This document shows positions 7,632-15,239 of a DNA stretch of 64,000 nucleotides, piece by piece. This stretch comes from a bacterium (GTDB taxonomy: Bacteria; Zixibacteria; MSB-5A5; GN15; FEB-12). Where the stretch lies: positions 992,001-1,056,000 of the forward strand of contig JADJGQ010000001.1 in NCBI GenBank assembly GCA_016708025.1, written 5' to 3'. The notes below the pieces were generated by a model. It searched no databases. It was given only the letters and a program-made list of their open reading frames with translations, and had not been told where the DNA came from. Position 1 is the stretch's first letter, and each line of letters starts with the position of its first letter. A program made the position numbers and the translations under genes.

Positions 7632-9599
7632 ATGTCCCAGAACTTAGTTGAAAAAATCGCCCAGACGTTTGCCGTCGGGCTTGAACCTGGACATGTCGTC
7701 CATTCAGGCGATTACCTGGCTATTCAGCCCGCTCATGTCATGACTCATGACAACAGCGGCGCGGTGATCCCGAAATTCAAAGAGATCGGCGCCAAGCAGG
7801 TCTTTAACACACGCCGCGTCGTTTTCACACTCGACCATGATATCCAGAACAAAACCGAAAAGAATGTCGAGAAGTATGCCAAGATCCAGGCGTTCGCCAA
7901 GCAGTACGGCATAGATTTTTATCCGGCGGGCCGCGGGATAGGGCATCAGATCATGTGCGAAGAAGGGTACGCCTGGCCCGGGACGATGGTCGTCGCCTCT
8001 GACTCGCATTCCAACATGTACGGCGGGCTTGGATGTCTCGGCACGCCGATCGTCCGAACCGATGCCGCCGCTATCTGGGCGACCGGGCGTACTTGGTGGC
8101 AGGTGCCTCCGGTAGCCAAAGTTGAACTGACCGGCAAACTTCGCCCGGGAGTCACCGGCAAAGATGTCATTATCACCCTCTGCGGGCATTTTAACAAAGA
8201 TGAAGTCCTGAACCACGCGGTAGAGTTCACCGGCGATGGGATCGCCGCACTCTCAGTCGATGATCGCCTGGCGATCGCCAACATGACCACTGAATGGGGG
8301 GCGATGGCCGGCGTCTTTCCGATTGATGCGACGACCATCAGTTGGCTCCGCCGTCGCATTGAACTGGTCAAAAAACGCGGACCGGCGGGAGTACCTTCCG
8401 ATGCCGACGGTAATGGGCAACATCCACGCCTGACCGATGCCCGCCTCGCGAGACTTGAGGCAAGTCATCCGGTCGCGGACAAAGATGCGACTTATGCCAA
8501 AATTCTGACGCTCGACCTGGGAACTGTCTCGCCGTATATTTCCGGCCCGGATCATGTCAAAGTTATGACCTCAGTTATGGATGCCAAAGCCAAGGGTGTC
8601 AAGATAGACAAGGCGTATCTCGTCTCGTGTGTCAACTCACGGGTCGAGGATCTGGCCGCCGCCGCGCGCGTGATGGACGGCAAAAAAGCCGCCCCGCATG
8701 TGAAATTTTATGTCGCGGCTGCCTCGAGCGAGGTGCAGGCCGAATCGGAACGTCGCGGCGACTGGCAGAAATTGCTCGCCTCAGGTGCGATTCCACTTCC
8801 GCCCGGATGCGGACCGTGCATCGGGATGGGTGAAGGGCTTCTCGAAGATGGCGAGGTGGGTATTTCTGCAACCAACCGAAATTTCAAGGGGCGCATGGGA
8901 TCGCGAAACGCACAGGCATATCTGGCTTCCCCTGAAGTAGTCGCGGCCTCAGCGATTGCGGGTATGGTTGATTGGCCCGCCTCGATTGAAAATGTGCAAT
9001 TGAAAGCATCAATCAAAGTGCTGTCGACCTCCGAAGGAGCGAAGGCGAAAATCAAGATTCTAGCCGGTTTCCCGGAGAAGATGACTGGCGAGTTGATCTT
9101 CTGCCATCAGGATAATATCAATACCGATGGAATCTACCCCGGCAAATATACCTATCTCGATGATTTCACGCCGACCCAGCAGGCCGAAGTGGTCATGGAA
9201 AACTACGACCCCAATTTCGGCAAGTTGGTGAACAAGGGAGACCTGCTTGTTGGCGGCTACAATTTCGGTACCGGATCATCGCGCGAACAAGCCGCGACCG
9301 CGCTCAAGTATCGCGGACTGCAATTGGTGATTGCCGGTTCATTCAACGAGACGTACAAACGGAATGCGCTAAATAACGGTTTCCTCGCGGTTGAGGCTCC
9401 CGAACTGGTGAACGAGTTGAAACGGAAATTCGGGAAAGACCATTTGACCGTCAGGACCGCGATCAATGCGACGGTCGATTTCACAACTTCGGTACTGACA
9501 GCGAACGGCAAAACGTATCCGATCAGCCCGGTTGGTGCGGCGGCCCAGGAACTGGTCCTGGCCGGTGGATTAGAGAATTGGGTTAAACAGAGAATATAG
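7632..9599 (+). CDS. Aconitase-family hydratase resembling fungal homoaconitase
   Basis: The 655-residue protein has both aconitase domains: the catalytic domain (residues 1 to about 450) and the swivel domain (about 480-655, with the GGYNFGTGSSREQAATALKY loop). The 4Fe-4S ligands are visible as Cys333 (SCVNSR), Cys393 and Cys396 (GCGPCIGMG). The stretches LDHDIQNKTEKN, IDFYPAGRGIGHQIM, SDSHSNMYGGLG and VRTDAAAIWATG resemble what I recall of yeast Lys4 homoaconitase more than ordinary AcnA or AcnB. The next gene is an MmgE/PrpD protein, so the pair could dehydrate and rehydrate a citrate-like tricarboxylate such as methylcitrate. The true substrate is open. Confidence 0.85.
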   Translation: MSQNLVEKIAQTFAVGLEPGHVVHSGDYLAIQPAHVMTHDNSGAVIPKFKEIGAKQVFNTRRVVFTLDHDIQNKTEKNVEKYAKIQAFAKQYGIDFYPAGRGIGHQIMCEEGYAWPGTMVVASDSHSNMYGGLGCLGTPIVRTDAAAIWATGRTWWQVPPVAKVELTGKLRPGVTGKDVIITLCGHFNKDEVLNHAVEFTGDGIAALSVDDRLAIANMTTEWGAMAGVFPIDATTISWLRRRIELVKKRGPAGVPSDADGNGQHPRLTDARLARLEASHPVADKDATYAKILTLDLGTVSPYISGPDHVKVMTSVMDAKAKGVKIDKAYLVSCVNSRVEDLAAAARVMDGKKAAPHVKFYVAAASSEVQAESERRGDWQKLLASGAIPLPPGCGPCIGMGEGLLEDGEVGISATNRNFKGRMGSRNAQAYLASPEVVAASAIAGMVDWPASIENVQLKASIKVLSTSEGAKAKIKILAGFPEKMTGELIFCHQDNINTDGIYPGKYTYLDDFTPTQQAEVVMENYDPNFGKLVNKGDLLVGGYNFGTGSSREQAATALKYRGLQLVIAGSFNETYKRNALNNGFLAVEAPELVNELKRKFGKDHLTVRTAINATVDFTTSVLTANGKTYPISPVGAAAQELVLAGGLENWVKQRI

Positions 9600-9608
9600 A
9601 GGACAACC

Positions 9609-10994
9609 ATGGCTCACGACGGCCCCTTAGACAAATCACTCTCCCGGCAGATCGCTGAATTTGCGGTCAGTCTTCGCTACGAACAACTTCCCAAAGAAGT
9701 GGTCCACGAGGTAAAACGTTACCTCTACGACTCAGTCGGCTGCGCTCTCGGTGGTTCGAAGACCAAAGATGTCGGCATCCTCCGCGATATCTACACCGAT
9801 TTCGGCGGCAAAGCCGAAGCTACCACACTGATCTTCGGCGACAAGATGCCGGCGGTCAATGCGACGCTCGTTAATTCGTTGATGATCCGTGCGCTCGATT
9901 TTAACGATATCTACTGGAAAGAGGATCCGTCGCATCCGTCGGATATCATCCCGGCGGCGCTCTCTGTCGGCGAGATGATGAATAGCTCGATGGAAGAAGT
10001 TATTGTCGCGATCGTTCTCGCCTATGAGTTCGAACAGCGATTGTGCGAATTTGCGGTCCCCGGCGTGCGGGAACGGAAATGGCACCATGCGACCCTCACC
10101 CAATTTGTTTCGCCGATCGTCGCCGGTAAGCTGATGCATCTGTCGGTCGACCAGATGGTCAATGCGATCGGCATCAACGGTTGCCATAACCATACGATCG
10201 GTTGCCCGACTGCCGGGAAACTGACCATGATGAAAAACACGGTCGACCCGATGGCGACCCAGACCGGCGTTTTTGCCGCGATGATGGCTAAGCGCGGCTA
10301 CACAGGCACCGAAGCGGTCTTCGAAGGAAAAGAAGGATTCATGGATTGCTTCGGCCCAGGCTGGGCCAAGCAGAACCTGGTCGGCGGGCTGGGGCAGAGC
10401 TATCGGATCATGCAGTGCAGCATGAAGGCGTTCCCGACCGAAGCGCTGACCCACACGCATATCACGGCGACGCTCAAGACGATCAAGGATAACGATATCA
10501 AGACCGACCAGATTGACACCGTGACTGTCACCACGATTGCGCGCGCCTGCGATATTTTGTTCGACCCGCACAAGTACCGTCCCGAATCCCGCGAGACCGC
10601 GGATCACTCGCTGCCGTATTGTATCGCGGCGGCAATTGTCGACCGGAAGATCACCACGCAGTCATTCTCCGATGAAAAGATGAAAGACCCGCGCATCTGG
10701 GATGTGATCGACAAGATCAAGGGAGAAGCCTCCAAAGAATTCGAGGCGATGTTCCCCGCGAAGCAGCCCTCGAAAGTGGTCGTGAAAACGAAAGATGGCC
10801 GCGAGTTTTCGTCCTATCTCGAGTATCCGAAAGGGGACCCGCGCGAGCCGATGACGATGGAGGATCTGGATACCAAATTCGGCGCACTGGCCGAGGGTAT
10901 CCTGACGGCTGACCGTCAGAAACAGTGGCGCGACTCAATCATGAACTGTGAAAAGCAGACCTGCCAAAAGTTCATGGCGGGCCTCGTGAAGTAG
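9609..10994 (+). CDS. MmgE/PrpD family protein
   Basis: The 461-residue protein spans the whole MmgE/PrpD fold: the alpha-helical first domain (RYLYDSVGCALGGSKTKD, EDPSHPSDIIPAAL, INGCHNHTIGCPTAGK) and the alpha/beta second domain (YRIMQCSMKAFPTEALTHTH, YRPESRETADHSLPYCIA). PrpD dehydrates 2-methylcitrate, and relatives include cis-aconitate decarboxylase. It starts 9 nt after the aconitase-like gene and ends before a strong terminator, so the two form a unit. No prpB or prpC is nearby, so a methylcitrate role is only one option. Confidence 0.85.
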   Translation: MAHDGPLDKSLSRQIAEFAVSLRYEQLPKEVVHEVKRYLYDSVGCALGGSKTKDVGILRDIYTDFGGKAEATTLIFGDKMPAVNATLVNSLMIRALDFNDIYWKEDPSHPSDIIPAALSVGEMMNSSMEEVIVAIVLAYEFEQRLCEFAVPGVRERKWHHATLTQFVSPIVAGKLMHLSVDQMVNAIGINGCHNHTIGCPTAGKLTMMKNTVDPMATQTGVFAAMMAKRGYTGTEAVFEGKEGFMDCFGPGWAKQNLVGGLGQSYRIMQCSMKAFPTEALTHTHITATLKTIKDNDIKTDQIDTVTVTTIARACDILFDPHKYRPESRETADHSLPYCIAAAIVDRKITTQSFSDEKMKDPRIWDVIDKIKGEASKEFEAMFPAKQPSKVVVKTKDGREFSSYLEYPKGDPREPMTMEDLDTKFGALAEGILTADRQKQWRDSIMNCEKQTCQKFMAGLVK

Positions 10995-11018
10995 GAAATT
11001 AAACTGATTTGGAATGTC

Positions 11019-11049
11019 GAGCGGGTTCACGAGGACCCGCTCTTTCTTT
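11019..11049 (+). terminator. Rho-independent terminator after the aconitase/PrpD operon
   Basis: Eight bases, GAGCGGGT (11019-11026), pair perfectly with ACCCGCTC (11035-11042) over an 8-nt loop, followed by TTTCTTT. Confidence 0.85.
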
Positions 11050-11066
11050 GTCGTACATTTCCCCGT

Positions 11067-11095
11067 TTGCCAACCGCACTAAACTGCTGTATCCT
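11067..11095 (+). promoter_or_regulatory. Promoter upstream of the unknown membrane-protein gene
   Basis: TTGCCA (11067-11072) is followed after 17 nt by TATCCT (11090-11095). The spacer contains ACTAAACTG; a near copy of the whole element stands upstream of hisS at 12074-12102. Confidence 0.45.
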
Positions 11096-11196
11096 TATCT
11101 CCCAAAAGTGAAACATAGAGATTTTATAGGGCGGATCCGGCCCTCTTCTGCGCTCGGGACGACGTCCGCGAACCCGCCTACGAACTCAAAGGCAAT

Positions 11197-12048
11197 ATGC
11201 CGTACCCAACGGATCTTTTCCTTGCATATAGTTCTCCGCTCTCGCGGGAGGAAATTCAGAAGCGCCTGTCGCTAAGAACACAGCAGACGACTCTCAGGTC
11301 TCAATTGCGGGTGATACTTGACCCAAGACGTCAGGATCCTCTTTGGACCGGAACTGTAGATAGCGCTGGCTTCCTGCTATGTCGCGATGCCCCTTTTTCT
11401 CCAAACGAGTATCTCGGGGCATTTCTGCCAGCCCGAACTGGTTGTCAACTTCACATTCGACTATCCGGCGCAGTGGACAGTGGTGCTGGGTGCGCGCTGG
11501 GAATCCTCGGCTTTGGTCTTGTGGTGATACTCGCTATTCTCTACGAGTTCCAATTCATCTCAGCAATACTCGCCATTGCTGCTTACTTCGGACTAGTGTC
11601 TCTATTGTCAAAACGGCTCTCGTTACGGAGGAGAGTTTCTGCTATGGAAGAGATGGCCTCCCTCCTGGAACTGGACCAACTACCCGGAGCCATTAAGTCG
11701 AATCACCGGTTGTGGCGGCGAAGAGAGAGGCGATATATCAAGATGGAGAGCGACAATGGCAAGGGTAAGCGTGTTGCAGGTGATGAGCTTGAGCAACTTA
11801 TTAGCGGGGCGTTTGCCGCGGAAGAACGACGATGGCGAGTTGTCCCGGTATCCTGGCTAATAAGACTGCCATTAGATAGGCGCATTGCCTATGTGGCAGA
11901 CCTGGGTCATGACCGGTACGATGTCAGGGCATGTATTGTAGAGCGGTCCGAGCGATTGGTGCGCCTGTCGGTGCAGGTGCGGTACTTTGCGGCCAGGTTT
12001 CTGGACCGGTTTGAAGAGCGTACTATCGAGATTCAGTTGCCCGTTTAG
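11197..12048 (+). CDS. Membrane protein of unknown function
   Basis: The 283-residue protein has a soluble N-terminal part (residues 1-95), two closely spaced membrane segments (about 98-140, GCALGILGFGLVVILAILYE and FISAILAIAAYFGLVSLL) and a basic C-terminal cytoplasmic domain with many Arg and Glu residues. I recognise no family. It stands alone between a terminator and the hisS promoter. The ribosome site is weak (AAAGG), so the start is not certain. Confidence 0.5.
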   Translation: MPYPTDLFLAYSSPLSREEIQKRLSLRTQQTTLRSQLRVILDPRRQDPLWTGTVDSAGFLLCRDAPFSPNEYLGAFLPARTGCQLHIRLSGAVDSGAGCALGILGFGLVVILAILYEFQFISAILAIAAYFGLVSLLSKRLSLRRRVSAMEEMASLLELDQLPGAIKSNHRLWRRRERRYIKMESDNGKGKRVAGDELEQLISGAFAAEERRWRVVPVSWLIRLPLDRRIAYVADLGHDRYDVRACIVERSERLVRLSVQVRYFAARFLDRFEERTIEIQLPV

Positions 12049-12073
12049 TCGTCCGACTTATACTAATCCACAT

Positions 12074-12102
12074 TTGCCAATTTCATTAAACTGACGTATT
12101 CT
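12074..12102 (+). promoter_or_regulatory. Promoter for hisS
   Basis: TTGCCA (12074-12079) is followed after 17 nt by TATTCT (12097-12102). It matches the element at 11067-11095 in hexamers, spacing and much of the spacer (AYTAAACTG). Confidence 0.45.
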
Positions 12103-12137
12103 TGCTTATAAACGTAAACATGTCCCATTCGCTGTCG

Positions 12138-12157
12138 CCCTGAGCGAAGTCGAAGGG
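12138..12157 (+). repeat. Dispersed repeat in the hisS leader
   Basis: Contains the 16-base core CTGAGCGAAGTCGAAG (12140-12155), also present at 7592-7607. Here it is flanked by CCC and GG, making short complementary ends that could form a hairpin in the hisS leader RNA. Confidence 0.55.
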
Positions 12158-12176
12158 TGAAAACATAGACTATAAT

Positions 12177-12857
12177 ATGGCTAAAGAGAAATCGACCAAA
12201 GTCAGACCGCAACTGCTCAAAGGATTCCGGGATTACCCGCCGGAAGAACAGATCGCCCGCGAAGCGATGCTTGGCAAAACCCGCGATGCTGTCGAGTTGA
12301 TGGGATTTCTCCCATTGCAGACCGCCTCACTTGAACTGGCCGAGACACTCCTCGGCTCACATTACTCTTCTGATTCACTTGCCGAGCTATTCGGGTTCAA
12401 GGGGCCGGATGAGGTCGACATGGCGCTCCGGTATGAGTTCACGCTGTCGCTCGCCCGCTATGTCGCCAGCCAGCCGGAACTGGCGCTGCCATTCCGTCGC
12501 TATCAGTACGGCAATGTATGGCGAGTCGACAAGCCGGGGCCGGGTCGATATCGCGAATTCATGCAGTTTGATATTGATATCGTCGGGACAACCAATTTGC
12601 TCGCCGATGCTGAGATCATCGCCGCCATGGTGACGATCTTCGAGCATCTGGGCATCAAGAATTTCAAGGTCCGCTTCTCCAATCGGAAACTGCTCAACGG
12701 CGTAATCGAGTGGGCAGGGATTTCACCCGACCGCGGCCCCAATGTCATGCGGGTGATCGACAAACTGGAGAAACAGGAGAGAGGCGGTTTTGCTGGAGCT
12801 TGGCCCCGGACGGACCGACCGCTCCGGCGACAAGATCCCCGGACTTGGCTTGCCTGA
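12177..12857 (+). CDS. hisS: Histidyl-tRNA synthetase, N-terminal part (frameshifted gene)
   Basis: The frame encodes the start of a class II histidyl-tRNA synthetase: PQLLKGFRDYPPEEQ (motif 1 region), MALRYEFTLSLARYVAS, and motif 2 in PFRRYQYGNVWRVDKPGPGRYREFMQFDIDIVG. Homology continues to RVIDKLEKQ near 12775 and then changes to unrelated residues until the stop at 12857. The rest of the enzyme is in the next frame from about 12780. One extra base (or two missing) in the GGAGAGAGG stretch (12776-12784) explains this. The two frames together would give a normal-length enzyme of about 475 residues. A sequence error is more likely than a true break because the enzyme is essential. Confidence 0.8.
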   Translation: MAKEKSTKVRPQLLKGFRDYPPEEQIAREAMLGKTRDAVELMGFLPLQTASLELAETLLGSHYSSDSLAELFGFKGPDEVDMALRYEFTLSLARYVASQPELALPFRRYQYGNVWRVDKPGPGRYREFMQFDIDIVGTTNLLADAEIIAAMVTIFEHLGIKNFKVRFSNRKLLNGVIEWAGISPDRGPNVMRVIDKLEKQERGGFAGAWPRTDRPLRRQDPRTWLA

Positions 12858-13614
12858 TTCTCAAATCAACAAGTTGTGCGTGTTCCTGGATTTCGCCGTC
12901 AAACATGGTTCAGACCCGCTTCTCGGTGCAGAACAATTGGTCGGCGGAATTGCCATCGCGAAAGAGGGGATCGAAGAACTACGTCAGATCCAGAGCTACC
13001 TCTCCTCGATGCAGATTTCACACGACAAGTTTGAGGTCGACTTGACAATCGTTCGCGGCCTCGGCTATTACACCGGCCCGGTTTTTGAAACGACCCTGAC
13101 TGACCTTCCGGAATTCGGCTCGGTCTTTTCCGGCGGACGGTACGACAATCTGGTCGAACGATTCCTCAATAAATCCTTCCCAGCGGTGGGTGCATCGATC
13201 GGCATAGACCGACTTCTTGCTGCATTGATCGAACTGAAAGCGATTGAGCTGCGAACGTCGACCTCGCAAGTCTTGGTAACTACTATGGACCGAGACCGGA
13301 TCGCCGATTACCTGAAGATTCTGCGTGAACTTCGCGATGCCGGTATCCGCGCTGAGATCTACTCCGGCGATACCAAAAATCTGACCAAGCAGGTGAAGTA
13401 CGGCGATAAGGTCGGAATCCCTTTTGCGGTGATCGCGGGGTCAAACGAATTTGACGCCGGGACGATTACGGTCAAAAATCTTGAGGCTGGCCGGGTCAAG
13501 GGGTCCGAAACCGCCGACCGCGACGAATGGCTCAAAGCCTCGGGAATTCAGGAGACGATTCAGCGGAGTGAGCTGATTGGATATCTGAAGAAGCATCTCA
13601 CGTATGGAAAGTAG
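12790..13614 (+). CDS. hisS: Histidyl-tRNA synthetase, C-terminal part (frameshifted gene)
   Basis: This frame resumes the synthetase: ELGPGR followed by SGDKIPGLGL, the histidine-binding motif RGLGYYTGPVFE, motif 3 in GASIGIDRLLAAL, and the anticodon-binding domain to the C-terminus (QVLVTTMDRDRIADYL, YSGDTKNLTKQVKYGDK). The coordinates start at a TTG 6 nt after AGGAGAGAGG, which looks like a ribosome site, so independent re-initiation cannot be excluded. However, a break inside the class II core between motifs 2 and 3 would be unusual for a working split enzyme. Treat it with the preceding entry as one gene. Confidence 0.8.
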   Translation: MLELGPGRTDRSGDKIPGLGLPDSQINKLCVFLDFAVKHGSDPLLGAEQLVGGIAIAKEGIEELRQIQSYLSSMQISHDKFEVDLTIVRGLGYYTGPVFETTLTDLPEFGSVFSGGRYDNLVERFLNKSFPAVGASIGIDRLLAALIELKAIELRTSTSQVLVTTMDRDRIADYLKILRELRDAGIRAEIYSGDTKNLTKQVKYGDKVGIPFAVIAGSNEFDAGTITVKNLEAGRVKGSETADRDEWLKASGIQETIQRSELIGYLKKHLTYGK

Positions 13615-14002
13615 AATGCGTGTTGTCACATGGATGGTCGCTGGTGCATTTGCCCTTGCCGCGGCCCTCTTTGGTTACGACTTGGTCCGGAAGCTGACCG
13701 TCTATCGTATGAAGGTGGACCCGTGGTTTTACCCGGAGAATGTGCTATTCATTCTGCTGTTTGTGCTCTTCCCCCTAGTGGTTGCCTGGGGGCTTGTATT
13801 TAGGAGACGATGGGTGTTTGCGGTTTATTCCACAGGGGCGGCGGCAATTGTTGTTTCTATCTTATGGAGTATGCAGCCGTTCAAGGGGTTTGATTTTGGA
13901 TTTTTCGATAACATCTTGTTTCTGCTTGTCTTCTTTGTGTGGCCAGCGTTCATGGGCTGGGTAGTCTGGCGCTTGAGAAAGTCGTTTCAGATCATTTCGT
14001 AA
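13604..14002 (+). CDS. Small four-helix membrane protein of unknown function
   Basis: The 132-residue product is almost wholly hydrophobic with about four membrane segments (VVTWMVAGAFALAAALFGYD, NVLFILLFVLFPLVVAWGLVF, WVFAVYSTGAAAIVVSILW, NILFLLVFFVWPAFMGWVVW). No family is recognised. It overlaps the end of hisS by 11 nt; an alternative ATG at 13616, right after the hisS stop, is equally plausible. Confidence 0.5.
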   Translation: MESRMRVVTWMVAGAFALAAALFGYDLVRKLTVYRMKVDPWFYPENVLFILLFVLFPLVVAWGLVFRRRWVFAVYSTGAAAIVVSILWSMQPFKGFDFGFFDNILFLLVFFVWPAFMGWVVWRLRKSFQIIS

Positions 14003-14055
14003 TTTCGTTTACGTAGGTCGCATCCGCAGACCTGCCAGGCAAAAGCGTCACCCAA

Positions 14056-14068
14056 AGCGAAGTCGAAG
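14056..14068 (+). repeat. Dispersed repeat, shortened copy
   Basis: AGCGAAGTCGAAG repeats the core seen at 7592-7607 and 12140-12155. It sits between two copies of CAGACCTGCC (near 14030 and 14071). Confidence 0.45.
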
Positions 14069-14179
14069 AACAGACCTGCCCGACAAGACTCGTCCTTCCG
14101 TCATTTTTCTGTCATTTGACCTGAGTCAAACCGTTTTCCTCAACATTTCCCGATACTCAGACTCGAAGGAATGATTAGT

Positions 14180-14908
14180 ATGAGTATCGTGAAAACCGTT
14201 ACCGCCGAAGTTAAGTCCCAGGTCGAACGACATGGGGTACAGAAACTCCGCTTTTACGCGCAAGTTGGCTCGCTTCTTCTCAATATCTGGATCGGGATTC
14301 AGTTCTACCTCTGGGTGAAACATATTCAATCCGGGGGAGAGGGATGGGCGATTCCCCGTCCTGCGGGAGTCGAGGGCTGGCTTCCGATCGGCTCGCTCGT
14401 CTCCCTGAAGCATTTCTTTGCGACCGGGATCATCAACGAGATTCATCCGGCCGGGTTGATCATCCTGATCATGATCCTCGTGACCGGGTTTGTCTTCCGC
14501 AAAGCGTTCTGCTCGTGGGTCTGCCCGGTTGGATTTATCTCCGAGCTGCTTGGCGATATTTCGGACAAAATGTTCGGAAAGCGGATTGTCCCGCCCAAAT
14601 GGCTCGACTGGCCCCTCCGTTCGCTGAAGTACATTCTGCTGGGATTCTTTGTCTGGATAATCGTGGTCAAGATGAGCCCGGCCGCGATAGAGGCGTTTCT
14701 CTATTCGGACTACAACGTCGTCTCCGATGTCCTGATGCTTCGCTTCTTCACCGATATCACCATGTTTTCTCTGATTGTGATTGCGCTCTTGTTTGTAATG
14801 TCGCTGGTGATCCGCGGTTTCTGGTGCCGCTATCTCTGCCCTTATGGGCGCGTTGCTTGGAATATTTGGCATGATCTCGCCGACCCGCATCAAGCGGAAC
14901 GAAGTTAG
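14180..14908 (+). CDS. NapH/NosR-type membrane 4Fe-4S protein, N-terminal part (frameshifted gene)
   Basis: This part holds membrane segments and two CxxxCP motifs facing the cytoplasm: FCSWVCPVGFISELLGDI and FWCRYLCPYG. These are typical of NapH/CcoG/NosR-like polyferredoxin membrane proteins that pass electrons between the quinone pool and other redox partners. I chose the ATG at 14180 because GAAGGA lies 9 nt upstream; the ATG at 14171 directly abuts it. After PYG at 14848 the frame becomes unrelated, and the natural continuation (ALLGIFGMISPTRIKR) is in the next frame. A single extra C near 14849 explains it. The encoded protein would be about 350 residues. Confidence 0.75.
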   Translation: MSIVKTVTAEVKSQVERHGVQKLRFYAQVGSLLLNIWIGIQFYLWVKHIQSGGEGWAIPRPAGVEGWLPIGSLVSLKHFFATGIINEIHPAGLIILIMILVTGFVFRKAFCSWVCPVGFISELLGDISDKMFGKRIVPPKWLDWPLRSLKYILLGFFVWIIVVKMSPAAIEAFLYSDYNVVSDVLMLRFFTDITMFSLIVIALLFVMSLVIRGFWCRYLCPYGRVAWNIWHDLADPHQAERS

Positions 14909-15239
14909 CTGCATCAATTGTTCTGCTTGCACCAAGGTTTGCCCATCGTTTATCAAGGTTGAGAAAGTCAAGCAGGTCTGGTCGGATGAATGTTCCGGAT
15001 GCATGGCCTGTGTTGATTCATGCCCGATCAAAAACACTCTGGTCATAAAAGGACGAAGCTCTCGAAAAATAACTACTCGACAGTGGGCGGCCGCCATGCT
15101 TATAGTCTTCTGGGGAACGTTGCTCGCGGCAAAGTTGTTTGGACCATGGGACAACGCGATCACGCGGGAGCAGTACATACAGATGCTGCCGCAGGCTGAG
15201 CGCGGTGAATTCGGTCACCCCGGAGTGGATGGAAAATGA
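14844..15239 (+). CDS. NapH/NosR-type membrane 4Fe-4S protein, C-terminal part (frameshifted gene)
   Basis: The continuation carries two ferredoxin-type 4Fe-4S clusters (CINCSACTKVCPSF and CSGCMACVDSCPIK) and one C-terminal membrane segment (WAAAMLIVFWGTLLAAKLFG). Homology to the family joins at GALLGIFGMISPTRIKRNE, immediately after the CPYG of the other frame. The stop overlaps the ATG of the methyltransferase gene (ATGA), suggesting coupling. No nitrate, nitrous-oxide or oxidase subunits are adjacent, so the partner is unknown. Confidence 0.75.
   Translation: MGALLGIFGMISPTRIKRNEVSCINCSACTKVCPSFIKVEKVKQVWSDECSGCMACVDSCPIKNTLVIKGRSSRKITTRQWAAAMLIVFWGTLLAAKLFGPWDNAITREQYIQMLPQAERGEFGHPGVDGK

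Noticed and set aside
9732..10607. A 291-codon frame on the - strand inside the MmgE/PrpD gene
   Set aside because: Composition is His/Arg/Asp-rich shadow sequence with no motif or ribosome site; the + strand gene is certain.
12776..12792. Programmed frameshifting in hisS
   Set aside because: There is no slippery heptamer and no downstream pseudoknot that I can see, and programmed shifting is not known for this enzyme. An indel is simpler.
14126..15178. A long open frame of 350 codons on the - strand
   Set aside because: It lies antisense to the membrane polyferredoxin gene, has charged low-complexity content (many His, Asp, Arg, Gln) and no family motif. It is open only because of codon bias on the other strand.
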